DNA of 64,000 bases. Source: Planctomycetaceae bacterium. Lineage in GTDB: Bacteria; Planctomycetota; Planctomycetia; Pirellulales; Pirellulaceae. A model generated the notes under the pieces. That model was not told where the DNA came from, did not search any database, and was given only the letters and a program-made list of their open reading frames with translations. Positions 54,287 through 64,000 of the stretch are shown piece by piece. How positions within the stretch are numbered: the stretch's first letter is position 1; each line of letters starts with the position of its first letter. Location of the stretch: NCBI GenBank assembly GCA_016794985.1, contig JAEUIQ010000058.1:35514-99513 (forward strand). Direction: 5' to 3'. Position numbers and translations under genes: made by a program.

Positions 54287-57200
54287 ATGTTGAGGCGTTG
54301 GTTTGTTTGTTCGTTTGGTTCCATGGTCCTCGTTCTCGCCTTGTGCGTTCCATCAAACCTCTTGTCGCAAGACGATTCGAATTCAGCCAGCGATGCGTCC
54401 GACGTCGCAAGCATCAGTTATGCCAAACAGATTCGCCCGGTCCTGCAAGCCAAATGTTTTGGTTGCCACCAACCGAGCCATGCTGGGGGTGGATTGGATC
54501 TGACGCAACACGAACATTTTTTGACACCTGCCGACAGTGGCCAGCCTTCCATCGTGCCTGGCGCGCCGGACAAGAGTCCGTTGGTGGCGGTCGTCACGAC
54601 GGCCAACGGTCCTCCCGCTATGCCACCCAGTGGCGATCCGTTGACCATCGCCGAGCAAGAGCTCCTGAGAACATGGATCGCGCAAGGTGCGTCCAATGAT
54701 TGGGTCTCGCCATATGTTGTGCCGACCGCAACTGAGCCACCGGTTTACGCTCGGATTCCGTCGCTTACGGCTCTTGATGCTTCGCCGGCCGGCTCATGGT
54801 TGGCTGTCTCGGGTACTCATGAAGTTTTCTTGTTTGATACCCAAACTAAAAAAGTTCGTCATCGATTGATTGGCATGTCGCCACGGATCGAATCCGCACG
54901 CTTCTCACCGGACGGTGGTAAGCTGGCGGTCGCCGGCGGACGTCCCGCCGAATTCGGCGAGTTGCAAGTGTGGGATTGCCAAAGCGGAGAATTGATTTGG
55001 TCGCGTACCGTGACAGCCGACGTGGTGCGTGGCGTGCAGTGGTCTCCTGACGGCACAAAGATTTCGATTGGTTGCAATGACAAAAGCGTCCGTGCGTTTG
55101 ATGCTCAATCGGCGAAACAAGTCTTATTCCAGAATGTTTCAGATGACTGGGTTCATGACACGGTGTTTTCAGTCGATGGCACCCATTTGATCAGTGTCGG
55201 TCGAGATCGAACCTGCAAACTTACGGAGGTTGCGACCGAGCGATTCGTCGATAACATCACTTCGATTACCCCGGGAGTACTGAAGGGGGGAATCACGGCG
55301 CTTGCTAGGCATCCCAACCGAGACGAAATTCTGATTGGCGGCGCCGACGGCATACCCAAGGTGTATCGCATTCATCGCTTGACGACGCGAGTGATCGGCG
55401 ACGACGCCAATTTGATTCGCCGTTTCCCGCCAGTGGTCGGTGGCATTCAAGCTGTGGCTATTTCGCCGCAGGGCAATCGACTCGCCGTTGGCAGTAGCCA
55501 CGAAGGTCGCGGTGAAGTCCAGATTTATGGTTATGAATTCGATACAGCGCTGCCACCGGAACTCGCGCCGCTGCTGGTGAAGGTGGTCGGAACTCGATCG
55601 CCGGAAGAAGACAAAGCGATAGAAGATTATGTCACTCGCGACATCAAGCACTTGGCGAAGGTCCCAGTAGAATCCGGCGTCTTCTCAATTGTTTTTGATC
55701 GCAACAATGAACATTTGTGGTGTGGAACCGCGACGGGAACATTGAAGCAAATACAAATTTCCACCGGGGAGGTCGTCTGGCAAGGTTCTCCGATTTCGCT
55801 TGCCGAGGCCCAAGCGGTTGCGGATCTTGGCGAACCGAAATGGCGTCTGCCCGAAACCAAAGCCGTCGAAGGTCCGGTGCACGACGCGCGGGAAAAAACG
55901 GCGCCGCAGATTCAAGCATTGAAAGTTTTCCCGCCAAGTGTCACTTTGACTTCGAATACCAGCTACGTTCAGTTTGTGGTCATGGGCCAAATTGCAGATG
56001 GCTCGTGGGTGGATGTTACCCAGCAAGCGGAATTCTCTGGGGCTCGAATTTCTGTGGACGCCTCTGGGTTGGGACAAGTCATGCCGGGCGAATTTGTCGG
56101 GCTTTCGGACAATTCGACCGACGATGAAGGCCAGCGAGACTCGTTGATCATTCGTTGCTTGGATCATCAGCTTGAAATCCCGTTGCAAGTCACGACTGCC
56201 GAGCCCGAGATCCAATTTGTTCGTGACATACAACCCATGTTGACCCGGTTGGGCTGCAATGCGGGGAGTTGCCATGGCGCCGCTGACGGAAAAAACGGAT
56301 TCAAGTTGTCGCTACGAGGCTACGACCGTGTATTTGATATTCGCAGCTTAACTGACGAATTGTGGATGCGTCGAGTGAATGTCGCCAACCCGGATCAAAG
56401 CCTCGTGCTGCAGAAGGCAACGGGAGCGGTTCCTCATCAAGGTGGACGTCTTATCGAAGCTGACTCCAAGGCCTATTGGATGCTCCATCAGTGGATTGCC
56501 AACGGAGCAGTGTTGGAATCGCAACCGGTACGCACGACTCGGATTGAATTGGAGCCGAACCTACCCGTGCTGCAAGCCGCGGGCGATACACAGCAAATGC
56601 GCGTGGTTGCCTTTCTTAGCGATGGTTCGCAACGCGATGTCAGTCGCGATGCCTTTGTCGAAATCGCAGACTTGGAAATTGGCCAAGTCTCCGGCTCCGG
56701 CCGTGTCACTGCCGTTCGTCGTGGTGAAACACCCGTTATGGCGCGTTACGACGGCTGTTATGTTGCCACCACGTTGACGGTGATGGGCGATCGAACTGGT
56801 TTCGTCTGGACGGACCCACCTCAGTTCAACGCGGTCGACGGGTTCGTGAGCGAAAAGTGGAAGCGAATGAAGATTCAGCCGGCGCCACTTTGTTCGGATC
56901 ATGAATTTATTCGACGTGTCTGCTTGGATTTGACAGGCCTTCCTCCAACTCCCCAACAAGTCGAAGCATTCGTGGCCGACAACCGCTCGACGACGGAAAA
57001 GCGAAACGAATTGGTGGATCGCCTGTTGGCCGACCCAGCCTATGTGGATTACTGGACCAACAAATGGGCCGACTTGTTGCAAGTCAACAGCAAGTTCCTC
57101 GGAACGGAAGGGGCCCGTGGCTTTCATGCCTGGATCCGCGAACAAATCGCCGCGAATTTGCCCTACGACCAATTTGTCCGCAAGATTCTGACCGCCACGG

Positions 57201-59509
57201 GCTCGAATCGCGAAAATCCGCCGGCGGCCTATTTCAAGATTCTCCGCGAACCGGAACTGATGATGGAGAACACGACCCATTTGTTCTTGGCCACGCGGTT
57301 CAATTGCAACAAGTGCCACGATCATCCATTTGAACGTTGGACCCAGGATCAGTACTATCAAATCGCCGCTTACTTTGCTCAGACGGGACTGAGCGAGGAC
57401 CCGGCCAGTGCCGGCCAGCGAATCGGAGGCAGTGCCGTTGAAGGTGCTCAACCGTTGTATGAAATGGTTGCCGACAAAACAGACGGTGAGATCATGCATG
57501 GTCGCACCCGCAGCGTCACGCCACCGAAGTTCCCGTATGAACTTCGATCCGCCGGTTCGGTGCCGAATGACGATCGGCCGTCCTCGAATGAGTCAAACTC
57601 CGAAACGCCCGTTCCCAGTCGCCGTGAACAATTGGCGGATTGGGTCGTTTCGCCGGCCAATCCGTACTTTGCCTCGACCTACGTGAATCGTGTGTGGGGC
57701 TATCTCCTGGGACGCGGTTTGATCGAGCCACTAGACGACGTGCGAGCCAGTAATCCGCCGTCCAACCCAGAACTTCTCGCGTTCCTAGAAAAGTCGTTTG
57801 TCGATTCCGGGTTTGACACTCGACAATTGATGGCGCTGATCTGTAAATCGCGCACTTACCAATTGTCCGTTGAAGCTAATGATTTTAACCGCGACGATAC
57901 CGTCAATTATTCCAAAGCCAAAGCCAAGCGTTTGCCTGCGGAAGTGCTGTTCGACGCGATGCATGCTTCGGTAGGAGCCAAACTGAACATCCCTGGAGTA
58001 CCAGAAGGAACGCGCGCGGCCCAGTTGGCGGACGTGGCGACAGCCGTTCCCAGCGGATTCTTGGCAACCTTGGGAAGACCAGTCCGCGAGAGCGCCTGCG
58101 AATGCGAACGGTCGGACGAGTTACAGTTAGGGGCGATCTTGGCAATGGTGAATGGCCCCGACGTCGCTCGCTTGGTGTCCGATCCGCAAAACAAGATCAC
58201 ACAATTGGCATCCGATCCTACTTTGGATGATTTGCAATTGGTGAACGCGGTTTACATGCAAGTGCTGAATCGCCCCGCCACGACCGAAGAAGTCCAAGGG
58301 ATCTTGGGGCACAAGGAAGAAATTTTGAAAGCTCATCGCGACTTGCAACAAGCCATGTCGGAGCGGGCGGCCTGGTGGACCGAGGAACGGCAACGCAAGG
58401 AAGCGGAACGCGTTGCAGCGATCAACAAAGCCCAAACGGAACTGGCTGAATACATTGCCCAACACGATCCGGGCTTGGCCGACCGCGAACAACAGCACGC
58501 GGCCCGAATCAACACGTTGAAGGAACAACGGAACGCGTACCAAGCGAATGAAGCGACCGAATTGGCTCGCTGGCGACATCAACAACTGACGGCAAAATTG
58601 TGGCATGTTCCGGTCCCGATTCATTGGAGTCAATCGAACGAAAGCCAACTTGCGGTGCAACCGGATCGCAGCATTCGCGCGACGCTGGGCACCGGAGTCG
58701 TCGAAACCACCTTGCAATACGAAACAAACTTGCCGTCGATCACGGGAGTTCGTTTGGAAGTTTTGGCGGATCCCGAATTGCCGGGCGGTGGACCTGGTTT
58801 GGCCCCGAATGGGAACCTCGTCGTTTCGGAATGGGTCATTGAAGTGGCTCCGACCGATCAACCCGACCAATGGCAGAATGTGGCGGTCGTCGAAAGCCTG
58901 GCGGATTTTCACCAAGTCAATTACTCGCCCGATAAGATGTTCAACGGCGCGATCAACGACGGCGATGGCTGGGCTTTGCACCCGGATACTAAAAAGACTC
59001 ATTGGGTGGTTTGCCGTTTTGCGGAACCGGTCCAGTTCCCCAACGGGGTTCGCTGGCGGATGCGTTTGGTGCAGCATTTCTCGGACGCCCAACATGCGCT
59101 AGGGCGCTTCCGCATTTCGTTTACCACCAACACGGCGGGCTTGGACTTGGGACTCGCCGAACCGCTCTTGGCGGAATTGGCGACGATTCGCGCGGAAAAC
59201 GCCGAATCCCTATTGGCCATCACGCCACCTACGGTGCTGGCGGCGTTCCGAGCCGGCGATCAACATCGGCGGGCGTTGGAGCAACAATTGGCGGAAGCTT
59301 CGAAACCACTGGAAATCTTGCCAGGGATCGTCGAACGGCGTGCTGCCTTGCAATTCGCTGAAAGGCCGGTTGCGGATGATCGAGTTTTGACTCAGTTGCA
59401 GGCTGATTTACAACGCAGTCAAACCCAAGTCGACCAGTTGCGTTTGACGTTGGCTCAGGATCTGACCTGGGCGCTGATCAACAGTCCTGCGTTCATGTTC
59501 AATCACTAA
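54287..59509 (+). CDS. Planctomycete cytochrome-c / WD40 / DUF1549-DUF1553 exported protein
   Basis: A 1,740-residue exported protein. Signal peptide (WFVCSFGSMVLVLALCVPSNLLSQ) precedes a planctomycete cytochrome c domain with CFGCH at 57-61 and PPAMPPSGD. Beta-propeller (WD40-like) repeats follow (about 150-480; RIESARFSPDGGKLAVAGG). A second heme-like site GCNAGSCHG, then DUF1549 (RVCLDLTGLPPTPQQV) with CNKCHDHPFERW, and DUF1553 (YVNRVWGYLLGRGLIEPLDD). The C-terminal 350 residues are coiled and beta-rich. The ATG at 54287 has GAGGAA upstream; the frame to 54065 crosses the hairpin repeat. The DUF1501 partner starts 27 bases later. A role in glycan or sulfated-sugar metabolism is often suggested, not proven. 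Confidence 0.92.
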   Translation: MLRRWFVCSFGSMVLVLALCVPSNLLSQDDSNSASDASDVASISYAKQIRPVLQAKCFGCHQPSHAGGGLDLTQHEHFLTPADSGQPSIVPGAPDKSPLVAVVTTANGPPAMPPSGDPLTIAEQELLRTWIAQGASNDWVSPYVVPTATEPPVYARIPSLTALDASPAGSWLAVSGTHEVFLFDTQTKKVRHRLIGMSPRIESARFSPDGGKLAVAGGRPAEFGELQVWDCQSGELIWSRTVTADVVRGVQWSPDGTKISIGCNDKSVRAFDAQSAKQVLFQNVSDDWVHDTVFSVDGTHLISVGRDRTCKLTEVATERFVDNITSITPGVLKGGITALARHPNRDEILIGGADGIPKVYRIHRLTTRVIGDDANLIRRFPPVVGGIQAVAISPQGNRLAVGSSHEGRGEVQIYGYEFDTALPPELAPLLVKVVGTRSPEEDKAIEDYVTRDIKHLAKVPVESGVFSIVFDRNNEHLWCGTATGTLKQIQISTGEVVWQGSPISLAEAQAVADLGEPKWRLPETKAVEGPVHDAREKTAPQIQALKVFPPSVTLTSNTSYVQFVVMGQIADGSWVDVTQQAEFSGARISVDASGLGQVMPGEFVGLSDNSTDDEGQRDSLIIRCLDHQLEIPLQVTTAEPEIQFVRDIQPMLTRLGCNAGSCHGAADGKNGFKLSLRGYDRVFDIRSLTDELWMRRVNVANPDQSLVLQKATGAVPHQGGRLIEADSKAYWMLHQWIANGAVLESQPVRTTRIELEPNLPVLQAAGDTQQMRVVAFLSDGSQRDVSRDAFVEIADLEIGQVSGSGRVTAVRRGETPVMARYDGCYVATTLTVMGDRTGFVWTDPPQFNAVDGFVSEKWKRMKIQPAPLCSDHEFIRRVCLDLTGLPPTPQQVEAFVADNRSTTEKRNELVDRLLADPAYVDYWTNKWADLLQVNSKFLGTEGARGFHAWIREQIAANLPYDQFVRKILTATGSNRENPPAAYFKILREPELMMENTTHLFLATRFNCNKCHDHPFERWTQDQYYQIAAYFAQTGLSEDPASAGQRIGGSAVEGAQPLYEMVADKTDGEIMHGRTRSVTPPKFPYELRSAGSVPNDDRPSSNESNSETPVPSRREQLADWVVSPANPYFASTYVNRVWGYLLGRGLIEPLDDVRASNPPSNPELLAFLEKSFVDSGFDTRQLMALICKSRTYQLSVEANDFNRDDTVNYSKAKAKRLPAEVLFDAMHASVGAKLNIPGVPEGTRAAQLADVATAVPSGFLATLGRPVRESACECERSDELQLGAILAMVNGPDVARLVSDPQNKITQLASDPTLDDLQLVNAVYMQVLNRPATTEEVQGILGHKEEILKAHRDLQQAMSERAAWWTEERQRKEAERVAAINKAQTELAEYIAQHDPGLADREQQHAARINTLKEQRNAYQANEATELARWRHQQLTAKLWHVPVPIHWSQSNESQLAVQPDRSIRATLGTGVVETTLQYETNLPSITGVRLEVLADPELPGGGPGLAPNGNLVVSEWVIEVAPTDQPDQWQNVAVVESLADFHQVNYSPDKMFNGAINDGDGWALHPDTKKTHWVVCRFAEPVQFPNGVRWRMRLVQHFSDAQHALGRFRISFTTNTAGLDLGLAEPLLAELATIRAENAESLLAITPPTVLAAFRAGDQHRRALEQQLAEASKPLEILPGIVERRAALQFAERPVADDRVLTQLQADLQRSQTQVDQLRLTLAQDLTWALINSPAFMFNH

Positions 59510-59536
59510 ATGAAAGTCCTCTAACGGAGTAATGTC

Positions 59537-61000
59537 ATGTTTCGAATTTTAGGTGCTCCAGGCCGCGATACCTGTGATCAACGTCGGATGACGCGCCGTG
59601 ATGTGGTGCGCGTGGGAATGTCGGGCATGTTGGGACTTTCGCTGCCCATGTTACTCTCGCGTCCGGCGGCGGCCTCGCTTCCACGTTTGGAAGCCCCGGG
59701 TTGGGGTCGAGCCAAAAGCATCATCATGGTGTACCTCCAAGGCGGTCCGAGTCATATCGACTTGTGGGATCCGAAGGAGAATGTGCCGGACAATGTCAAG
59801 AGTGTCTTCTCGCCAATTTCGACCAAGATTCCCGGGGTCATGTTTACTGAGAATTTGCCGCGTTTGGCTCAGCTGAACGATCGCTTCACGTTGATTCGAT
59901 CGATGAGTTATACGCCGAACGGACTGTTCAATCATACTGCTGCGATCTATCAGATGATGACGGGCTATACCACGGATAAAGTCAGTCCGTCGGGACAATT
60001 GGAGCCGCCTTCGCCCAAGGATTTTCCGAATTTTGGATCGAACATTGTGAAGTTGAAGCCGGTGGATACACCGATGCTGCCGTTTGTGATGTTGCCACGT
60101 CCGCTGCAAGAGAGCAACGTGGTGGGGAAGGGCGGAACCGCAGGATTTTTGGGCAAGGCGTTTGATCCGTACACGTTGTTCCCCGAGGGCGACGACATGG
60201 ACATGGACAAGATGTCACGAATCAAGATTGACGACTTGCAATTGCCGCAAGATGTCTTCACGGTTCGGTTGGAGCGTCGCGCCAAACTCTTGGATTTGGT
60301 CAACTCGCAGATGCCCGCCATCGATCGAGCGGTGGAGACCTACAAGTTGGATGACCAATACAAACAGGCGATCAGCTTGGTGACCTCAGGGCGTGCACGG
60401 CAAGCGTTTGATCTATCGATGGAAACGGACGAAACCAAACAGCTTTACGGGAAGAACACGTTTGGCCAGAGCCTGTTGTTAGCGCGGCGGATGGTCGAAG
60501 CCGGAACACGTGTGGTCGAAGTCATTTGGCCGAAGATTGCTAACTCCGACAACCACAGTTGGGACCAACACTCGGACTTGGAAAAACGCATGAAGAACCA
60601 ATCCGCTCCGATGTTCGACGGTGGGTTGGCTGGTTTGTTGGAGGATATGGATCGTCGCGGATTGTTGGAAGACACGCTGGTGGTCGCTGTGGGTGAGTTT
60701 GGACGTGCACCTCAGCGAGGTGTCAGTACATCGGGCAACAGCAACGACGCGGGAGGGCGCGATCATTGGCCTTATTGCTACACCGGACTGGTGGCCGGCG
60801 CCGGAACGAAGCGCGGGTTGGTGTACGGCAAGTCGGATAAGACGGCTTCCGCTCCAGCCGAAGACCCGGTCCATCCGGGCGATTTGTTGGCCACGATTTA
60901 TCATGCCTTTGGCATCGACCCGGAGATGATGGTCATGAACCACTTGAACCAACCTCGCGAACTAGTCAAAGGCCACGCCCTAACCAAGTGGTTCACCTAG
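59537..61000 (+). CDS. DUF1501-family exported protein
   Basis: A 487-residue protein with a Tat signal ([21 protein letters not shown]) and the DUF1501 fold, related to the alkaline-phosphatase/sulfatase superfamily: [50 protein letters not shown] and [26 protein letters not shown]. It almost always accompanies DUF1549/DUF1553 proteins in planctomycetes, as here. GGAG precedes the ATG. Enzymatic role unknown. Confidence 0.94.
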   Translation: MFRILGAPGRDTCDQRRMTRRDVVRVGMSGMLGLSLPMLLSRPAAASLPRLEAPGWGRAKSIIMVYLQGGPSHIDLWDPKENVPDNVKSVFSPISTKIPGVMFTENLPRLAQLNDRFTLIRSMSYTPNGLFNHTAAIYQMMTGYTTDKVSPSGQLEPPSPKDFPNFGSNIVKLKPVDTPMLPFVMLPRPLQESNVVGKGGTAGFLGKAFDPYTLFPEGDDMDMDKMSRIKIDDLQLPQDVFTVRLERRAKLLDLVNSQMPAIDRAVETYKLDDQYKQAISLVTSGRARQAFDLSMETDETKQLYGKNTFGQSLLLARRMVEAGTRVVEVIWPKIANSDNHSWDQHSDLEKRMKNQSAPMFDGGLAGLLEDMDRRGLLEDTLVVAVGEFGRAPQRGVSTSGNSNDAGGRDHWPYCYTGLVAGAGTKRGLVYGKSDKTASAPAEDPVHPGDLLATIYHAFGIDPEMMVMNHLNQPRELVKGHALTKWFT

Positions 61001-61005
61001 TGTCG

Positions 61006-61142
61006 TGGACCGCTCTGCGGTCCAACTTCCGGCGGACGGGTGTTAGTGTGGGGCTTGGACCGAAGTCCTGTGGACCGTTCCGTCGGTCCAACCTGTTTCA
61101 CCTCGTGCCCAATTCGACACATCGCCGACCGCTCCATCGGTC
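61006..61142. repeat. Three related TGGACCG hairpins
   Basis: TGGACCGC-TCT-GCGGTCCA at 61006-61024 (8-bp stem), TGGACCG-TTCCGT-CGGTCCA at 61071-61090 (7-bp stem), and GACCG-CTCCAT-CGGTC at 61127-61142 (5-bp stem), all sharing the GGACCG stem. The first is 5 bases past the DUF1501 stop but has no T-run, so it is not a classical terminator. Confidence 0.8.
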
Positions 61143-61230
61143 CCATTGGTTTCACTTCGCAACCTGCGGAATCGCGCCAATCGCACCGCGGCGACCAAGA
61201 GATGTCCAGGACATAACGACACGCAAGCAA

Positions 61231-61440
61231 ACCTGAAAAGGCGGAAAAACCTTAGCCAGTATGCGAGCGCCACCGGATCGAGTGCCCGCACGATCAACCA
61301 AGGCTGGCGCGGCGAAGCTTTGAAACATTTTTTTCTAGCGACCGCAGATCCGACTGGGCTGAAACAGCCTTAGCCAGTGGGCGCGATCCGCGGGTTAGCG
61401 TGGGCGGAATGCAGCAACACTTCAAGGCCGCGAGAACCTG
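61231..61440 (+). repeat. Degenerate copy C of the dispersed repeat
   Basis: The stretch GGGCTGAAACAGCCTTAGCC (61357-61376) and the following GTGGGCGCGATCCGCGGGTTAG align with 14400-14445 of copy A; a second core CCTTAGCCAGT lies at 61247. The terminal inverted repeats of the full element are not recognisable. Part of a 650-base gap before the tRNA that otherwise holds no gene. Confidence 0.55.
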
Positions 61441-61654
61441 GCGCTTATCCGGGGCTGTACGTCGAACGTGACGATGTGAGCTGGTTCATACCAAAAAAAG
61501 CCCGGAGCCCCTGGACAATTTCGCCCCAACGGTTAAGATTTCGCCTAGCACTTCCGATATCCAATCGGAGTTCAGGCCATGTGAGCGGTGACCGAATCAG
61601 GTGGAAACTTGAGGTTGGATCGTTGCAGCGAGGACTGGACGGGCGTTAATAGAA

Positions 61655-61728
<74 letters not shown>

Positions 61729-61734
61729 CTGAAT

Positions 61735-61805
61735 CAAGGGCATCAAACTTAGTTTGACCCTTGGGTTATACCAACAGGCCGACGCCTCAAAACGTCGGCC
61801 TGTTC
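61735..61805 (+). terminator. Hairpins after the tRNA, probable terminator
   Basis: Two hairpins: CAAGGG..TCAAAC with GTTTGACCCTTG (61735-61763, with a two-base bulge), and CAGGCCGACG with CGTCGGCCTG (61775-61784 with 61793-61802). The second is followed by TTCGCGTTT, a weak U-tract. Confidence 0.6.
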
Positions 61806-62305
61806 GCGTTTCTGGCCCTTGTTTTCGCGGAATTTCGCGAAACTCTCGTTTCTCGAACTCTCCCGTTTTCGACCCCGGTCCGTCCCTCGGCGCAAATCCT
61901 TTGGGGAGACTTTTGCCCCTTCTCGCCCCAGCTCTCGGCACTCTCCAAGTCTCTCAAAGTTGGGGTTAACGCCGAGTTGCGTCCGCCCTCCAGATCCGAC
62001 CGCGTGAGGAATTTTGGACGATCAATAAAAGTATGCGTCGTCCGATTAGGTAAGTTGCGATACTCTTGCTTATTCGTTTCGGCGGCACGTGAGATGTCTT
62101 CAGAAAAAATTTGGAATTCCACACCATTGAGATCGCCATAATCATTCTGTTGATCAAATCGCTATTTTAGACCGACTCGGGCATCATACGAGCGGCTAGC
62201 CTCGTTTGTCACCAAATTACATTAAATCTTTACGAGCCAAAAATGCCATGTTAAGCAAACGATGCATTGTTTAAGACATAGCGTCGAGAATTGCGTTCCA
62301 GCTTT
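61806..62305. other. AT-rich gap between the tRNA and the metal ATPase
   Basis: 500 bases; the last 200 are clearly AT-richer than the surrounding DNA. Short frames here have shadow composition. No gene, repeat or attachment site is supported. Confidence 0.45.
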
Positions 62306-64000
62306 TCAAAAGACATTCTTGTAGATCAGCAAGCGAAGCGAATTGATGACTACTATGACTGTGGAACCTTCATGCAAGAGGACGGCAAAGCCGATGTTGA
62401 GACCAAAGATGGTGGCGGGGACAAGGATGGCGACCATGCCGAGGCTGTACCAAAGGTTTTGGCGAATAATGCGGCTGGTTTGACGGCTTAGTCCGACCGC
62501 AAAGGGCATACGAGAAATATCATCTGCCATTAGCGCGACGTCAGCGGTTTCGAGGGCGACATCGGAACCGGCTGCCCCCATGGCAATTCCAACAGTGGCT
62601 TTGGCCATCGCGGGTGCGTCGTTAACGCCATCGCCCACCATGGCAACATCGCCTTCAGTTCGAAGTTTCTTGATCGCTTCGACTTTGTCGTCTGGCATCA
62701 GGTCACCCCAAGCATCATCGATGCCGACTTCTTTGGCGACGGCATTGGCGACTTGTTGGTTGTCGCCGGAAATCATGATCATTCGCTGAATGCCAAGTTT
62801 TCGCAGGTCTTTGATCATTGTTTTGGCGGCATCGCGCGGAGTATCCATCAAGCCAATGACGCCGATGTATTGTACGTTCCGTCGAACTATCATTGTGGTT
62901 CGACCCTGGCTTTCAAGTTGCTCGACCATTACCCTCAGATCGTCAGGGATCGCTGGGCCTTCGATTTCGGCGAACAAGTCATCCTTGCCAATGTAGACCG
63001 TTTTGCCATCAACCGTCGCCTTGATTCCGCGGCCGGTGATGCTTTGAAGATCCGTTGCAGATGGGATCGGTTCGCCGTTGAGCATCTCCAGCCCACCCCG
63101 AACCACGGCGGCAGCCAACGGATGATCGCTAAGCTTTTCGACGGCAATACTTGTCTTTAGGAAGTCAACTTTCGAGACATCGCCGTAAGGCATGACATCG
63201 GTAATGCGGGGTTTACCTTCGGTCAATGTTCCCGTTTTGTCAAAAGCAATCGCAGTCAGGCGACCGAGGTTTTCCAGCGGCCCACCACCTTTGATCAAAA
63301 CGCCGCCGCGAGCGGCACGAGCAACACCACTGAGAACTGCGCTAGGGGTGGCGATGGCAAGAGCGCAGGGGCTTGCGGCAACCAGCACCGCTATGGCCCG
63401 GTAAAACGAAGCTGAAAATGGTTCGTCGATCACCAAAAACGCAAACAGCAAAATGAAGGCGATGGCCACAACAGCAGGTACAAAATATTTTTCGAATTTA
63501 TCGGTGAATTGCTGGGTTGGAGATTGTTGCGATTCGGCTTCGCTGACCATCTTAACCACTCTGGCCAGTGTCGATTCGCTGGCTAATTTAGTTACAAAAA
63601 TTTCAAGAGATCCGCTTTGATTGATCGTGCCTGCAAACACACGATTTTCCGGAGCCAGGTCAGACGGGTTTCGCGCGGCTTGCTCTCGGTCGGCGACAGG
63701 AACTTTGTCAACGGGAATGCTTTCACCTGTAATGGCGGCTTGGTCAACGCTGCTTTGCCCCTTGAGCACAAACCCGTCAGCGGCAATTCGCTCGTTCGTT
63801 TTCACAACGACAATATCGCCACGGACTAATTCTTCCACCGGAATTTCAAGAGTTGTTCCATCGCGGCGAACGCTCGCCGTTTCTGGTGCCAGTTCGGCAA
63901 GAGCCTCAATTGCTTTTCGTGCCCGACCCATTGCGTAGTTTTCAAGTGCATGACCGATCGAGAAAAGAAAGAGCAACAATGCCCCTTCTGCCCACGCTCC
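62306..64000 (-). CDS. P1B-type heavy-metal ATPase (SPC motif, P1B-4-like), N-terminus outside window
   Basis: The visible 564 C-terminal residues of a metal-exporting ATPase; the gene begins beyond base 64000. TGES, phosphorylation DKTGT, SDHP (HP-motif), GDGVNDAP and the last-helix HEGSTVIVVINSL are intact. The membrane metal motif is SPC (VAASPCALAIATP) rather than CPC, which with HEGxT marks the P1B-4 group (Co2+, Fe2+ or Zn2+ exporters). Transcription reads toward the initiator tRNA. Upstream neighbours are out of view. Confidence 0.92.
   Translation of the reverse strand, partial: GAWAEGALLLFLFSIGHALENYAMGRARKAIEALAELAPETASVRRDGTTLEIPVEELVRGDIVVVKTNERIAADGFVLKGQSSVDQAAITGESIPVDKVPVADREQAARNPSDLAPENRVFAGTINQSGSLEIFVTKLASESTLARVVKMVSEAESQQSPTQQFTDKFEKYFVPAVVAIAFILLFAFLVIDEPFSASFYRAIAVLVAASPCALAIATPSAVLSGVARAARGGVLIKGGGPLENLGRLTAIAFDKTGTLTEGKPRITDVMPYGDVSKVDFLKTSIAVEKLSDHPLAAAVVRGGLEMLNGEPIPSATDLQSITGRGIKATVDGKTVYIGKDDLFAEIEGPAIPDDLRVMVEQLESQGRTTMIVRRNVQYIGVIGLMDTPRDAAKTMIKDLRKLGIQRMIMISGDNQQVANAVAKEVGIDDAWGDLMPDDKVEAIKKLRTEGDVAMVGDGVNDAPAMAKATVGIAMGAAGSDVALETADVALMADDISRMPFAVGLSRQTSRIIRQNLWYSLGMVAILVPATIFGLNIGFAVLLHEGSTVIVVINSLRLLIYKNVF

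Overview
The window reads as ordinary chromosome of a planctomycete, probably a relative of the Pirellulaceae. The strongest signs are a 1,740-residue cytochrome-c/WD40/DUF1549/DUF1553 protein followed directly by a Tat-exported DUF1501 protein, a PEP-CTERM sorted exoprotein, an outer-membrane barrel of planctomycete type, the Gram-negative LptF/G family, and moderate GC with loosely packed, multi-strand gene order. No phage, transposase, CRISPR array or rRNA was seen.

Layout. 1-2.7 kb: end of queA, a Nudix protein, iscS and iscA (Fe-S assembly), closed by a strong terminator shared with the convergent outer-membrane protein. 4.2-9.1 kb: a leishmanolysin-like PEP-CTERM protein, a TraB/TIKI-like protein and a two-gene ABC exporter. 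9.1-13.2 kb: a minus-strand operon of six tightly coupled genes: two membrane proteins, a TusA-like protein, a DsrE-like protein, a TusA-like/MetE-core fusion and a divergent CBS-MgtE transporter. This is the most unusual locus in the window. 13.4-18.3 kb: rsmE, then def-fabZ-fabI-M28 peptidase. 18.2-18.9 kb: a 271-bp tandem repeat. 19-25.6 kb: TauE/SafE exporter, then pyrH-frr-hydrolase, then a large glycosidase-like protein. 26-31 kb: a tetR-adaptor-RND efflux operon with a perfect 14-bp palindrome upstream.

31.8-38.5 kb: a Wzz-like polysaccharide co-polymerase, purine nucleoside phosphorylase with a GH16 glucanase, then a compositionally different patch carrying a solitary adenine DNA methyltransferase, and an SGNH hydrolase. 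39-46.5 kb: superoxide dismutase, selA, tdk, then the minus-strand set M28 peptidase-ilvD-panB; IlvD makes the 2-ketoisovalerate that PanB uses. 46.6-54 kb: LptF/G permease, a STAS protein, sucA-sucB and a Gfo/Idh oxidoreductase. 54-61 kb: the DUF1549/DUF1553 and DUF1501 pair. 61.6 kb: initiator tRNA-Met, then an AT-richer stretch and a P1B-4-type metal ATPase cut by the window end.

Between genes there are several repeat families: a ~160-180 bp element with terminal inverted repeats (two clear copies and one degenerate copy), a 271-bp tandem repeat able to fold into a long stem, a 35-bp hairpin repeat ahead of the DUF1549 gene, and three related TGGACCG hairpins after the DUF1501 gene. All calls rest on reading motifs and coordinates by eye; no searches were run.
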